NCBI RefSeq assembly: GCF_964340395.1
Contig: NC_135564.1
Span: 23,851,387-23,915,386 of the forward strand
DNA length: 64,000 bases
Direction of reading: 5' to 3'
DNA from: Glandiceps talaboti
Lineage: Eukaryota > Hemichordata > Enteropneusta > Spengelidae
The notes below the pieces were generated by a model that searched no databases, was not told the DNA's origin, and saw only the letters and a program-made list of their open reading frames with translations. The translations under genes were made by a program, and so were the position numbers. This document shows positions 1 to 11,219 of this stretch, piece by piece. The first letter of the stretch is position 1; each line of letters starts with the position of its first letter.

Positions 1-1
1 T

Positions 2-1099
2 CGGCCATTGAAATGGGAATAGGAAATGAATCCACCAGTGTATGTCTTTAGCAAATTCACTGGAGAGCCTACACTTATGATCACTGCTTTTTAGCTTGCT
101 AATCGCATCAAGGATCCTTCGAAGGAAAGTTCTACCCCCATGGACCACCTGTGCTGCCCAATTAAGCTTGCCTGCTAATTGTTGCAATTGACGTTTAGTC
201 GTTCTCTTTTTGCATAAAAAGAGCTGCAGAAGTTGCAAAAATTCCTGCTGTTTTGGCTTAGGTAAAGCTATTATACCCTGTGTGCTATCAATTTCCACTC
301 CTAGGAATACAAGTTTGTGAGATGGACCCTCAACTTTCTGCCAGCTAATACTAAAACCTAATTGACGAAGTAATCGGAGGAGAGTGTTGAGAGCCAATTG
401 ACATGCATAATAATCCTCAGAAATAATAAGAAAATCATCTAAGTAAACTACAATAAGATCAAAACCCCTACGAATCATCATACGCTTAACTGCCTGTGTG
501 ATCTTATTAAAAATGAAAGGGGAGTGCTTTGCACCAAAGGGCAACCTAGTATCATGCATATAAACACACCCCCTTTTACCTGAGAAATTCCACTTCAAAC
601 CTGTTGCATCAAAATCAGCTGGATGAATACGAACTGAGCGATAGGCACTCTTGAGATCCACCTTAGCCATATAATAGTTAGGGCCAATCATATTTAAAGC
701 ATCATGCAAGGTCTGATAGCGGAAAGGTTGATCCGAAGCATAATCATTAAGAGCATTACCTGGGGGACGGCTACAATCATGTATAATACGAAATTCTTTG
801 TCATTTTTTGGAATGGCCCCTAGAGCACTAATGACGGGTGGCTTTGAAGAAACAGGTACATAGTGGCCATGAATCACTTCATTAATTATCTGTTTTTCAA
901 CTATGGGATGAGCAGCTGGATTAGTAGCCGAGAGATAATTATCAGTTTCAGCCTTATTGAAAACTTGATCAGTATCATCAACAATGTGAAAGCCATCTTT
1001 TATGCCTGCTAAAAGGAAATCTCGGTCTGGATCATCACTAAGTTCCCTCTCCCAATTTGGTAAAAAATCAGTTAAAGAAGGAGACTCCGAGGAATGTAC
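2..1099 (-). CDS. DIRS/Ngaro-like retrotransposon reverse transcriptase, partial (runs off left edge)
   Basis: An open frame of 366 codons has no internal stop and is still open at the left edge. It reads as a retrotransposon reverse transcriptase, which copies element RNA into DNA. In order it shows a proline-rich lead-in with a GAIPK-like motif, then EFRIIHDCSRPPGNALND, MAKVDLKSAYRS (first catalytic Asp), LPFGAKHSPFIFNK, and the catalytic YLDDF box at 445-431 (about residue 219). A FLGVEIDS segment and a GKLNWA segment follow; together these are typical of DIRS-order elements. RNase H and tyrosine recombinase parts would lie beyond the window. No ATG start is evident. The frame begins just after an in-frame TAA at 1102-1100 and is collinear with the gag zinc-finger segment upstream. 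Assignment to DIRS/Ngaro rather than Gypsy rests on the motif style and the gag type; I am fairly sure of RT and less sure of the clade. Confidence 0.82.
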
Positions 1100-2130
1100 T
1101 TAGTTTTTTGGATGCTCTGATTGAGGGTGAGATTTACCACAATTGGGTACAAGACAGCAGTGGACATATTTACAATTCATAAATTTACATCCAAATTTGC
1201 TGTTGAAATTGTGACAAATTTCAGTACCATTTGGTGCAAGGTGGGTGCTCTTAATTTTCAAATGCTCATTATTCCTACTAAAAAACTTAGGGAGCAGTTT
1301 GGTATTGCTCAGATGTTGTGAATCACTACCCCACGGAAATTTATAATTAGCTTGTAGCCCCTGTCATACTGCAACACTGAAAGCCAAGTGTATCTCTCTG
1401 CTAATTCACAGATTTTTACAGTGTAGACTAAGTATTGGTGAATACCCTGTGAGCTTAATAACCCATTCATAATTAGTGTGTGCAAAATGCGACTATTGGC
1501 TGCACACCACTGAGAAAAGGAAACATCTTCTAAACGAGTTTTCCTAGGGTTCTGTAACTTTAAAATGACTTGCGACCCATTGGAATGTGCTAAAATTTGT
1601 TCATTGTCCATTACATTGTTTGTGACCACGAAATCAACTATTTCCAGTGGTTTCTCACCTCTGTTTAGTTGGAGATACATGAGTGGGTCTTGATCCATCC
1701 TCTGCAAATTTGCTGGTATGGATGGCATGGTGGCTGCGCGCACTATGCACTTCTGTGGTGGTGCTTCTGGTCTGGCGAGCATGCTGTTCCCAGGCAGGCA
1801 AGGACATCCTACTGAGATGATCCAAAACGGTTGGTAAGTTGTCAGGGGACTTCTCCGTCGGCTCCTGTGGACCAGCTGCACTGTGGTGAAGTGGCGACCC
1901 ATGGTTTGGTTGACTTATCAGGTCTGCAATTGTAGCACCAAGCAGTTTCTGTTGCCCAAGACTGAGTTTTAGAGTCTTTAGGTCCTCTTCAGCACACTGT
2001 CACATTGTTTCTTCTGCAGGATCTCTATTGTCTCTGTTGTAAGATGGTGGCGACTAGCCCAAGAAGAGAAATCTTCTGAATCTGAAGTTGGTGGTGATTG
2101 TGCTACCTCGGTAGTAGTATTGCTGGCCAT
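1100..2130 (-). pseudogene. Decayed gag of the DIRS/Ngaro-like element
   Basis: The nucleocapsid-like gene upstream of the RT is readable only by changing frame. A possible start is the Met at 2130-2128. The N-terminal segment resembles the small helical domain of such gags (helix, then EEDLKTLKLSLGQQKLLGA). It begins in one frame, moves to a second near 2000, and returns to the first near 1700. There SFSQWCAANSRIL and LQYDRGYKL match the conserved gag core. A final shift near 1340 leads to PWGSDSQHL and a zinc-finger segment with the C-C-H pattern CHNFNSKFGCKFMNC followed by CGKSHP (about 1215-1115). The frame then ends in TAA at 1102-1100, in frame with the RT. The shift points and the stop are read from the sequence; that the copy is inactive is inferred. 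Confidence 0.7.
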
Positions 2131-2474
2131 CTTAAGGAGTGAAGTGTCAAAGTGCTTACTATTGCACAACACGGAGAGAAAGCTAGTTCTGCATGCCAAG
2201 GAGTAAGGCAACTGCTGTGCTGTTCCCTTGCAGAGTGCTAAGAGCAGACCAGAGCAGGCCATATAAAGCCACAAGTGTCAGACCAATATTAACAGAGATA
2301 AACTAGCTTAGTCCCCTTGTCTTTCCCACGCTCACCAACCAGACAAGTAGTACAACAAAAAACATGATAACACAGATTAACACCTGATTCCTATACAATA
2401 GTAAACTAAACAGTGCAAGGTGTCAATAAATATGCTTGTTACTACAGGTGTGCCTTGCAAGGTGGTCTGTTTAA
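2131..2474. other. Junction between two retrotransposons, no gene seen
   Basis: This should hold the 5' flank or terminal repeat of the DIRS-like element (whose genes run leftward) and the truncation point of the LINE to the right. I could not delimit a terminal repeat. A 10-bp palindrome, CCTTGCAAGG, occurs near 2455. Confidence 0.4.
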
Positions 2475-3418
2475 AACACTATTATCTTAATAGTTCTCTT
2501 AATACAATTCTTCCATTCAAATTACTAGAGAAACTTCAAGAAATAGGTTTTCCCCAATCGATTAATTTGTGGATTCTCAATTTTCTATTGAGGAGACCTC
2601 AAATTGTCAAAATCGGCAATAATGTGTCCTCGTCAACTGTCCTTAATACAGGTTCACCGCAAGGGTGTGTTCTGTCCCCACTTCTATATTCATTGTACAC
2701 ATACGATTGTGTTTCCAGTCAACCAAGTACATCAATAATTAAGTTCGCGGATGATACTACTGTGGAAGGTCTTATTGAGAACTCAGATGAAAGTGCATAT
2801 CGCAATGAAGTTAATAATCTTGTTAGCTGGTGCTCAGAAAATAACCTTGATCTCCATGTTTCAAAAATAAAAGAAATGATCATTGACTTCCGGAAAAACA
2901 AATCCCAGCTAGAACCACTTGCAATCAACGGCAACCCCATAGAAATTGTGAACAGCTTCAAGTTCCTAGGATCTATCTTTTTGGATGATTTAAAGTGGGA
3001 TAAGAATACTGATAACATCCTGAAAAGGGCACAGCAACGTCTTTACTTTCTGAGGCGGTTAAAAAAGTTTGGAATCAACAAAAGTATAATGGTTCAATTC
3101 TATAGAGCAGTTATTGAAAGTTTACTAACTTTATCGATAACAGTTTGGTTTGGAGCCGCATCCAAAAGTGATAAATTGAAGCTGAACAAGATCGTGGCCA
3201 CTGCATCGAAAATAATTGGCACAGATTTGCCATGTCTTGAAAATCTCTACCACCAACGAATTATCCACAGAGCCTCTCTTATTGCTACTGACAGTTCGCA
3301 TCCCACAAATGACCTTTTTCAGTTGCTCCCTTCTGGCCGCCGCTATCGATCCTTAAAAGTCATGTCGGTACGTTTTAGCAACAGTTTCTTCCCACGCGCA
3401 GTTCAGTCACTGTCATGA
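2420..3418 (+). CDS. LINE reverse transcriptase, C-terminal two thirds
   Basis: The open frame is 332 codons; RT similarity starts about 20 residues in, so the ATG at 2420 is fortuitous. Visible in order are SSLNTILPFKLLEKL (finger/palm entry), TGSPQGCVLSPLLYSLY (RT box 4), IKFADDTTVEGL (catalytic FADD), WCSENNLDLHVSKIKEM (box 6), FKFLGSIFLDD (thumb entry), and RLYFLRRLKKFG. The LPSGRRYR-SFFPRAVQSLS end is the usual C-terminus of this LINE type. The frame is intact to its natural TGA, so the copy is fairly young, but the endonuclease and first part of the RT are missing and it cannot be autonomous. Confidence 0.8.
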   Translation: MSINMLVTTGVPCKVVCLKHYYLNSSLNTILPFKLLEKLQEIGFPQSINLWILNFLLRRPQIVKIGNNVSSSTVLNTGSPQGCVLSPLLYSLYTYDCVSSQPSTSIIKFADDTTVEGLIENSDESAYRNEVNNLVSWCSENNLDLHVSKIKEMIIDFRKNKSQLEPLAINGNPIEIVNSFKFLGSIFLDDLKWDKNTDNILKRAQQRLYFLRRLKKFGINKSIMVQFYRAVIESLLTLSITVWFGAASKSDKLKLNKIVATASKIIGTDLPCLENLYHQRIIHRASLIATDSSHPTNDLFQLLPSGRRYRSLKVMSVRFSNSFFPRAVQSLS

Positions 3419-3596
3419 TAATCTTTTAATTAACTTGCATAGTTTTAACAGTTTTACTCTTGTCTCATGTTTTGGTGTTGTCTTGTATGGATTGTAGGTT
3501 GTTTGTTCTGAGCGACATCGCAACATTTTCCTAGTGTATTTTTTTTTTTAATGATGCACAATGGCAATAAATATATTATTATTATTATTATTATCT
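2475..3596 (+). mobile_element. 5'-truncated CR1/Rex1-like non-LTR retrotransposon (LINE)
   Basis: The element starts inside the reverse transcriptase, has a ~150-bp 3' untranslated part, and ends in an (ATT)n tail at about 3570-3593. A 5' truncation with a simple-repeat tail is what target-primed reverse transcription leaves. It runs opposite to the DIRS-like element. The RT style (FADDTT box, RLYFLRRLKKFG, then a C-terminal LPSGRRYR) fits the Jockey superfamily, nearest to Rex1/CR1/L2 types; the exact clade is a judgement from memory. Confidence 0.8.
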
Positions 3597-4152
3597 GCAG
3601 ACTACATTGGCTGGAAAAACACGGGGGGAAAAAAGATCGAAGTGGGGGCATTTCAGTGATGCACTGTGACCAGTAACAATTCATTCTCTTTTGTTGGCCT
3701 TTATTAAAACTCCTACTGTGGTGAGAGCTATGCTACAACGTTCTATAAAAGCTTCACATTACATGATGTAGTTGGCCATAAGATCGCATCTGCAAGCAAT
3801 CATGCCAGAGAATTTGCTGACTTCAAAAATCACAGATATAGAGCTAAAATTCAAATGATACCAATAAGCAATCCACACATTTGTGCTGTATGCATGGGTA
3901 AATGTATGTATGTCTGTATGCCTGTCGGATGTATGTGTATCCCAGTAAATTTGAATAATTTGATTTCAAAAGCCATTACACCTGTTCCACTACATGTACA
4001 TACATAGATCGATAGCACAAAGTCATTTCAGATTTCTTATAGTTTGGCATACCCTTTGCCAATTCAGGGGTATATCATGTACTAATAGCCTACGTAAGAG
4101 AGATTGTTGCAGTCCAGCAACTATTATGTGTTGGAACAAAAAGCTCAATATT
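3597..4152. other. Unique AT-rich sequence, no gene seen
   Basis: Contains a degenerate ATGT/CTGT-rich stretch near 3890-3940. There is no supported coding region. Confidence 0.4.
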
Positions 4153-4187
4153 ACCCTTACAGGGAAGGTATTCAGTTTAAATCTGGT
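4153..4187 (+). mobile_element. Family E element, 3'-end fragment only
   Basis: About 35 bp match the 3' terminus of the family E element near 8065-8095 (TTACxGGGAxG, then TTCAGTTTAAATCTGGT). The rest of the element is absent. Confidence 0.5.
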
Positions 4188-4289
4188 ATTGTAATTATGT
4201 GTTGCTAATGTCTTTTAGATCATGTCTATAGATAATGCAGAACCAGATAAACATACACATGCATTACTTTTGGTGTCCATATCATGTTT

Positions 4290-4350
4290 TAGCACAACTG
4301 AACTGATAAGGTTCAGTAGTGCTATAGGCATGGCGTAGTTTCTGTCTGTC

Positions 4351-4422
<72 letters not shown>

Positions 4423-5494
4423 CAACTTAAAGTCAAAAACTACTTTGATATTTGGTGGTAATGTTACTTCTGGTGTCTAGTTGGGAAATTCTTCAAATGA
4501 AAATGTCTTGGTGGGAACATTCTTAGCTGTGGGTAAATTAAGGTTTGTACATGACATGATTCCCTCAGGAATGTGCAAATTATGGCTAAAAATGTCTCTC
4601 TTTGGTCAAAAACCTATAATTCCAAAGCTACTCAGCAGATTGGGCTGAAATTTAAGAGGGATGCATCTGTAGGTGTAAAGATAGAGAAATATTTAGCATA
4701 TAATGATCTCATCAGTAATATGCAAATTAGGTGTAAAAATGTGAATTTTGGTCAAAAATTTCTCAAAAAGTACTCGGTCAATGAGACTGAAACTTGGTGA
4801 GATATTTCTAGAAGTGTTATTCTGCAGGTCTTCAAAATATTTTGACACAATCAGCCCTAGCAACCATGACCACACCCTTAGCAACACCCTAATGACAATA
4901 TATTTTGGTCAAATAACATCATCTGGTAGGCAAGTGAGTAAACATTCAAAAAATGTATGCAAATATCCCTAGCAACCATGACCACGCCCATGGCAGCAGC
5001 CAAACGGTTGTGTATTTCACAAAGATAACAGGGATTAATAGACAATTGAATAGACATTCAAAAAATGTATGTAAATTTGCCTAGCAACAAGACCACGCCC
5101 ATAGCAACAGCCAAATAATCAAGTACATTGCAAAGATAACAGGAATTGAAAGACAAATGAATAAGCATTCAAAACAATGTATGCAAATGTGCCTAGCAAC
5201 AAGACCATGCCCATAGCAACAGCCAAATTATCACATATATTGCAAAGATAATATCAGGAATTCATACACAATTGAACAAAAACATTAAAAAATGCATGCA
5301 AATATGTCTATCAACATGAACACGCCCATAGCAACAGCCAAATGATCGCGTATATCGCAAAGATAGCAACATGGTTGGATAGGCAACTGGATAGTCATTC
5401 AGCAAATGAACACCTATTGTTAGCATAGACTAGCATATAGATAAACATTTTTATAAACTACAGTTGTGCTACAACGCCATTGGCAGGATTTTTT
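4290..5494 (+). mobile_element. Family A interspersed element, copy 1 (full length)
   Basis: The left end is a hairpin: TAGCACAACTGAAC (4290-4303) pairs with GTTCAGTAGTGCTA (4311-4324), with one mismatch. A CTGT then long (GT)n microsatellite follows to about 4420. A unique body begins AACAACTTAAAGTCAAA, and tandem units of about 115 bp lie between ~4960 and 5340, each with a CCACGCCCATAGCAACAGCC-type core. The right end carries AGTTGTGCTA (5462-5471), the exact inverted copy of the first ten bases, then a small CGCC/GGC hairpin and a T run. No protein is encoded. The plan fits a non-autonomous Helentron-like or 'pearl'-like element (inference). Confidence 0.8.
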
Positions 5495-6818
5495 ACTCAA
5501 TGGCAGCCATATTTGTAGTGAACAATCATAATGTATCAATTAACAAAAAAAAAATGTTAATACCTGGAGACTACATTAAAGTGTCTATCCCTATGTTGCC
5601 AGTTTTAAACTTTCTTTTAGACATTGAGCTTTGACCTAGACCTGGCTCTTCAGGTTCAGTTACTGAAATTCAGCAATTCCCTGCAATATCACAGACCACT
5701 TACATGATGTGAAAATACATTCATTGCCTTTTTGAGGTATCAATTGCCACAGAAATTTCTTCCTAGGTTTCTTTTGTACCTTTTCTCTGTCTTCTTTGCT
5801 TCCACTGATATACTCGGTAGCTGAAGACCATAATTGACGATTTTCATCCTAGCAACCATAGAACTCCACTTAATAACGTTTAATTCTGGCCTGCCACAAG
5901 AGCCTCCAATCTCGTTTTCAAGTCAAAATGTCAGCGACCATTGAAAGTGACAAATTCATTACTTTTATCATGTTTTTAGCTCTCGTATGGGGAGATGATG
6001 TTGTGGCGCTGTCTGTGTGTCTGTCTGTGCAGAAATTTTGTTCCACTGATATCTCAAAAGTACTGAAGCAAATGTTCTCCAGTTTACTATGTGGTATTGT
6101 CAGGCTTTAACTTAACACTGATTAGTTTTTGGTGGGAGTGGCTTGCATAATTAATGCTAATTTGCATAATTCATGATTTTTATAAATCACATAAAGCACT
6201 TCTGGATGCATAACCTGAGTTACAAACATTTATTAATTAAGCAAATTAGCCCTTAATTAACTTGACACAAGTTAACGACTTTTAGTGCTTTTATATCTTT
6301 GTATGATCCATAGATGTAACAAGTTTAACTGAATATGATGCAGCCTTTCTGCATGTATAGCCTGATTTATAAAATCAGACTATACTAATCAGACAGACAT
6401 GATGCCTACATGTAGCTGTACACAAACTTTGAGTGTTTCAAAAGTTTATTTTATCTGTGGACATTTAGATTGAATAATTTCAGCTTTCCTAGGAAACAAC
6501 AGTACAATTATGGTGTATATAAACATTTTTTGATTAACACATACAATATACAGTTGTGTTGCAATGACATTGGCACTATTTTACCCAAAATAAAGCACAG
6601 TGTCACAGAGATTACATACAATGTTTCATACCCAAGTGAAAATTCTAGTGTCAGACATTTGCAGTATTTATTATTTGGAGGGGGGAGGGGTTGTTTCAGT
6701 ATGACTGAGGGCTGTTGGACATTTTAAATGTGTATATCGTCGATTTTATGTTTGCATGTTGCATGGCATGATGTGTTTATTTGGATTTTTTGTTCTTTTT
6801 ATTTTATTTCACATTTAG
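5495..6818. other. Unique sequence upstream of the first visible neogenin exon
   Basis: Probably intronic. A CTGT-rich stretch at ~6010-6030 and a perfect 7-bp hairpin at 6362-6378 (CTGATTT / AAATCAG) may belong to another element of the hairpin-plus-microsatellite type, but I could not find matching ends. No further exon was recognised. Confidence 0.35.
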
Positions 6819-6905
6819 AGTTCCGTGTTAAGACCCAGTTTAACTATCCTATGACCAGATCAAAATCTTTGGAAAGACCTGGTTTTATGACTTTGAGCAG
6901 TTCAG
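6819..6905 (+). CDS. NEO1: Neogenin/DCC-like, cytoplasmic-tail exon (first visible)
   Basis: The exon is flanked by a pyrimidine-rich tract and AG (6817-6818) and by a GTAATT donor at 6906. After two bases that finish a split codon it reads FRVKTQFNYPMTRSKSLERP and continues to LSSSG, where the last Gly codon is split with the next exon. The segment is Ser/Arg-rich, as expected for the poorly conserved linker before P2 in this family. On its own this exon would be weak. It is supported by the exact phase match to the exon at 24358 and by the correct position before the P2-like motif. The exon that should precede it (codon split 1+2) was not found. Confidence 0.65.
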
Positions 6906-6985
6906 GTAATTTGTCTTTCCTTCCTTTTTTCTTTTTATCTTTGTTACACTGTAGTGCCAATCCCCTCCCTCTCCCTATTTCATGG

Positions 6986-8095
6986 TTTTTACCTCCCGTA
7001 AGGGTACGGGAGGTATTAAAAGGGGAAGGTGTGTCTGTGTGTGTTTGTGTGTCTGTCTGTCTGTCTGTCTGTCTGTGTCATCATTTTCTAAAAATTGGCT
7101 GGCTCAATTGTAATAAAATTTGGGATATATAATCTTTAGGGTAATAGCTAGACCTGATTAGGTTTTGAGCCAGATCTGTCAATGTTTAATTAGAGAAATT
7201 TGCATATTAATGAAATCAACTAATTACGCAATATCTTAAGACTGCATACTTCAATTTCAATATAATTTAGTATATTCATTAAACATAACAACATACATTT
7301 GTCCTATAAAATTCGTTGATGTATCTTACAGCGTTAATGAATAATTTGCATAATTGATTATTTTTGGTAATTAGGCTATATCTTAAGAATACATACTTCA
7401 AATTCAACATAACTTAGTACATACGTTAACCATAAGAAAACACATATGTCCTATCAAGTTTGTTGGTGTAACAGTGTTAATGAATAATTTGCATAATTAA
7501 TGATTCTTGGTAATTAGGCTATATTTTACGACTGCATACTTCACTTTCAATACAATTCACTTCATACATTAACCATAACAAATTGTGTATGTCCCTATAA
7601 AGTTAGTTGATGTACCTTACAGTGTTAATGAATAATTTGCATTATTAATGATTTTCGGTAATTAGGCTATATCTTAAGACTGCATACTTCAATTTCAATA
7701 CAATTTAGTACATACGTTAACCATAACAAAGCGGATATGTCCTATAAAATCTTTTATATAGCTTAGTTTTAATGAAAAATTTGCATAATTAATGATTTTA
7801 GGTAACTAGGTTGTATCTTAAAAATGCAAGCTTCAAATTTCGTATAATATGATATGTACATCAACCATAATAATACGCACCTATGAAGTTTGTTGCTACA
7901 ACTTTTTCCTTTAATGAGTATTTTGAATAATGAATGATATTCAGTAATTAAGCAGTATCATGCACTCTTACATACATTAACCTAAGAAAGCACGCTTGTC
8001 CAAAAAACAAAGCCTGTTACCATAGTTTTTTTAGTTTAATGAGTTATTTGCATAATTAGTGATTCCCTTACGGGAGGCATTCAGTTTAAATCTGG
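6986..8095 (+). mobile_element. Family E interspersed element (full length)
   Basis: The left end is a perfect hairpin: ACCTCCCGTA (6991-7000) pairs with TACGGGAGGT (7005-7014). A CTGT microsatellite runs from ~7030 to 7078. The body is about five diverged tandem units of roughly 150 bp, each with GCATACTTCAATTTCAATA and AATTTGCATAATTAATGATT-like cores, from ~7200 to ~8060. Near the right end TTACGGGAGG (8068-8077) is the exact inverse of CCTCCCGTAA (6992-7001). It is followed by an imperfect palindrome, CAGTTTAAATCTG. It encodes nothing and lies just inside the long intron, 80 bp after the exon at 6819-6905. It has the same plan as families A and D but a different sequence. Confidence 0.75.
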
Positions 8096-8572
8096 TCTAT
8101 TGTTGTCAACAGCAATAATGACTATTTCACATCTATGTCTCATTTGAGGCATATAATATGTATGTGCATGGATCTATTGTTCAGAAGGATAGTGTACAGT
8201 TCATTGATACATTGTTTGGCATGAAGGACACCGGTGTAAAACTAATCCACTTTCGCCAAGTTTCCGTTAAATGGATTAACGCTTAAATTATTCATGAACA
8301 GACTGCAGGGGATGATCAACAAACTTCAGGTGTCTTCGGAGTAAAATCACCGTTTAAAAAATGGCATCCTGTTTTTACGTTCACCCACAACAATGTCGAA
8401 CGTTTTGAGCACGAAAATCTCGATAGAGTATTATACTGTTATTGTAATGCTATCACATACATGTTATACACATGGTTCAATACAAATTTAATATATATTT
8501 TTTTATTTGTTCATGATTAGTTCTGCAGTTGTCTTTACTGAAGTAGCAATTAACATAGGTAAGAGTTATTAA
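8096..8572. other. Unique intronic sequence, nothing recognised
   Basis: AT-rich, with no open frame or repeat structure that I can support. Confidence 0.4.
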
Positions 8573-9723
8573 TAAGCACAACTGAAATGAGGTCCAGTAC
8601 TGCTATAGGGATCTCCCGGAGTCTGTCTGTCTGTCTGTCTGTGTGTGTAAACAACTTAAAGTCAAAAACCGCTGAACCGATTGCCATCATATTTGGTGGG
8701 GCCATTATCTTGGGTATCTAGTTGGGAAATGGTTCAAATCAAAATGATCGTACCACGGGTTTGTGATTTGGGTCAAAAAATGTCAAAAACCTTAAACTCA
8801 AAAACTACTGGGCAGATTGGGCTGAAATTTGGATGAAACATTCTTCAGGGTGTTTTTACTAAGAATTGTTCATGACATGATGGTCCCATCAGTGATATGC
8901 AAATTAGGGCTAAAAATGTGTCTTTTTGGTCAAAAATCGATAATTCCGAAACCATGTAGCAGATTGGGCTGAAATTTAATGGGAATGCATCTAGGGATGT
9001 ATGGACGAAGAAATATTAAGCATACAATGATTCCAACAGTGGTATGCAAATTAGTTGTAAAAATGTTCATTTTTGGTCAAAAACTTTTATCTCAAAAAGT
9101 ACTTGGTCAATGAGTGTGAAACTTCGTGAGATATTTCTAGAAGTGTTATTCTGCAGACTTTCTTCAAAACAGTTTGGCAAAATTGGTCCTAGCAACCATG
9201 ACCATGCCCTTAGCAACAACCAAACGGTAGTATATTTTGGTCAAATAACAACATCATCTGGTATGCAAGTGAGTAAACGTTCAAAAAATGTATGCAAATA
9301 CCCTAGCAACCATGACCACGCATATAGCAACAGCCAAACGGTGGTGTATTTCACAAAGATAACAGGGATTAATAGACAAATGAATAAACATTCAAAAAAA
9401 CGTATGCAAATGTGTCTAGCAACAAGACCACGCCCATAGCAACAGCCAAATGATCACATATATTGTGAAGATAACCGAGGATTAATAGGCAATTGAATAA
9501 ATATTCAAAAAATATATGTAAATTTGCCTAGCAACAACAATACGCCCATAGCAACAGCCAAATGATCTCGAATATCACAAAGATAGCAACATGGTTGGAT
9601 AGGCAACTTGATTCAGCAAATGAACACCTATTGTTAGCATGGACTAGCTTATAGCTAGCTTTATATGGTTAAACATTTTTTTTTAACATACAGATGGCTA
9701 CAACGCCATTGGTGGTATTTTTT
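8573..9723 (+). mobile_element. Family A interspersed element, copy 2
   Basis: This is a diverged full-length copy. The degenerate left hairpin at ~8573-8605 is followed by only a short CTGT tract. The body aligns with copy 1, about three tandem units of the CCACGCCCATAGCAACAGCC type lie between 9300 and 9600, and the end is CAACGCCATTGGTGGTATTTTT. The right-hand inverted arm is damaged (CAGATGGCTA instead of CAGTTGTGCTA). Confidence 0.75.
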
Positions 9724-11215
9724 GTGTTTTCCCGTGGATCTGCTTATACATGCATTATGTAAAAATCTTTCATCAAACTTCCACATGAGAAATACGTCCT
9801 GAATGCGACATAGCTTTGAGGATTACCTGATGCCAAATTCTAGACGGGTTAGCTGTTTAGACACAATGAGGTCCATTGTACGCAAATATAAACAACAACA
9901 CTGCACTCTATAATTCATGCGTAACGGCATGTGATCTTGTCAACAAAAATTACGAAAGGGTGATACAAGCCGATTGTTCAATCACAGTAGCAACACTTAC
10001 AGGACATTCATGATAGGTATTGAGTTGAATAGACTATGGAGAGGATGTCGCTAAAATGCACCTACGCGAAGGTTCTAAGTAAGGCCACGTTTGGGTATAA
10101 ACTGAAACGAATACAAATGTAAATCCGGAAATTACCGATGAGATGTCACATGTTTGACGTGACCTCTAAACTTGGACTAAATTGTCGTAGATAGCTTAGT
10201 ATTGCAAACGTTGATTTCAGCACTAACAAGAAGTTGATCGGTTGACTGATGTTGATTCAATCCTTCTATTAACGTGAAAACCAAAAAGTTTGATCGCCTG
10301 AAATAATTATTCTGCAATACTTTAGTAATTCCAAACAGATTTTTGGATGTTTTGAAGTGATAGTTGAAACATGCATGACTGTGAAAGCCGCCATTAACGT
10401 GTTCATCACTGTCGTGGTGCGTCAGTCAAAATCAATGTGTATATATTATGGAAACATGCGAATAAATACGACTCGACAGAAACAACTTGAAGGCTAAAAA
10501 GCATGAGAACTGGTAAATACAATTTCCAGTTGAAGCTATGTTTTGCAGAGACAGTAAAATGTTTTACAATTTGAATTGCAATTAGAGTTTGTTGTGTTTA
10601 TCAATGTAATGGTACATGTATATGATATAAACATACATGTAGGACAGGTTGTTCATTTTTCTATTTTGTGTTTTTTTTGTGGGGAGGGGGTTTAAATTAG
10701 AACAAAGAAATTACTTTTCTTGTGTGTCAGTTTTAACATGACACAGCCCCTAAGTTTGATGTTGCGGCATACTGTCAAGCATGAAGCAACACGGTAATGG
10801 CAACAGATACTCACTACATGCAGGACACACTTCAAGTTCTACTACAGTCACTATTAGTAATACCAAGCTAATACATAGGCTATAACCAGCAATGGTTCAG
10901 CAAGAATTATGAGACACTCCTGACAGTTTAAAACTAAGACCAAAACCAGAACTTCAAAATCAACATGTACACTACTACAATGTACAAATCCAGTTTGTTT
11001 TACACAGACTCTTCATCTGTCAAAGTTGGCGGAGGAAATAAACATGGAATTTGAAAGAGTATCAATGACGCTTAGTACAGGGCAGAGAAGTGTTTTGATT
11101 TCCCACAGTGCCGCTATCTTTGAAACCCTACTTACAGATCCCACTCATGCCACTGGGGATATTTACGCAACATAATGTTGTCAACACCACAGTTATCACA
11201 ATGTATCTAGTTCCC
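9724..11215. other. Unique intronic sequence, nothing recognised
   Basis: No exon, RNA gene or repeat could be supported. There is a short polypurine tract (GGGGAGGGGG) near 10681. Confidence 0.4.
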
Positions 11216-11219
11216 TTAA

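Noticed and set aside
5970-6400. Possible fourth hairpin-plus-CTGT element
   Set aside because: There is a CTGT tract and a 3' hairpin, but I found no 5' hairpin and no inverted arm pair.
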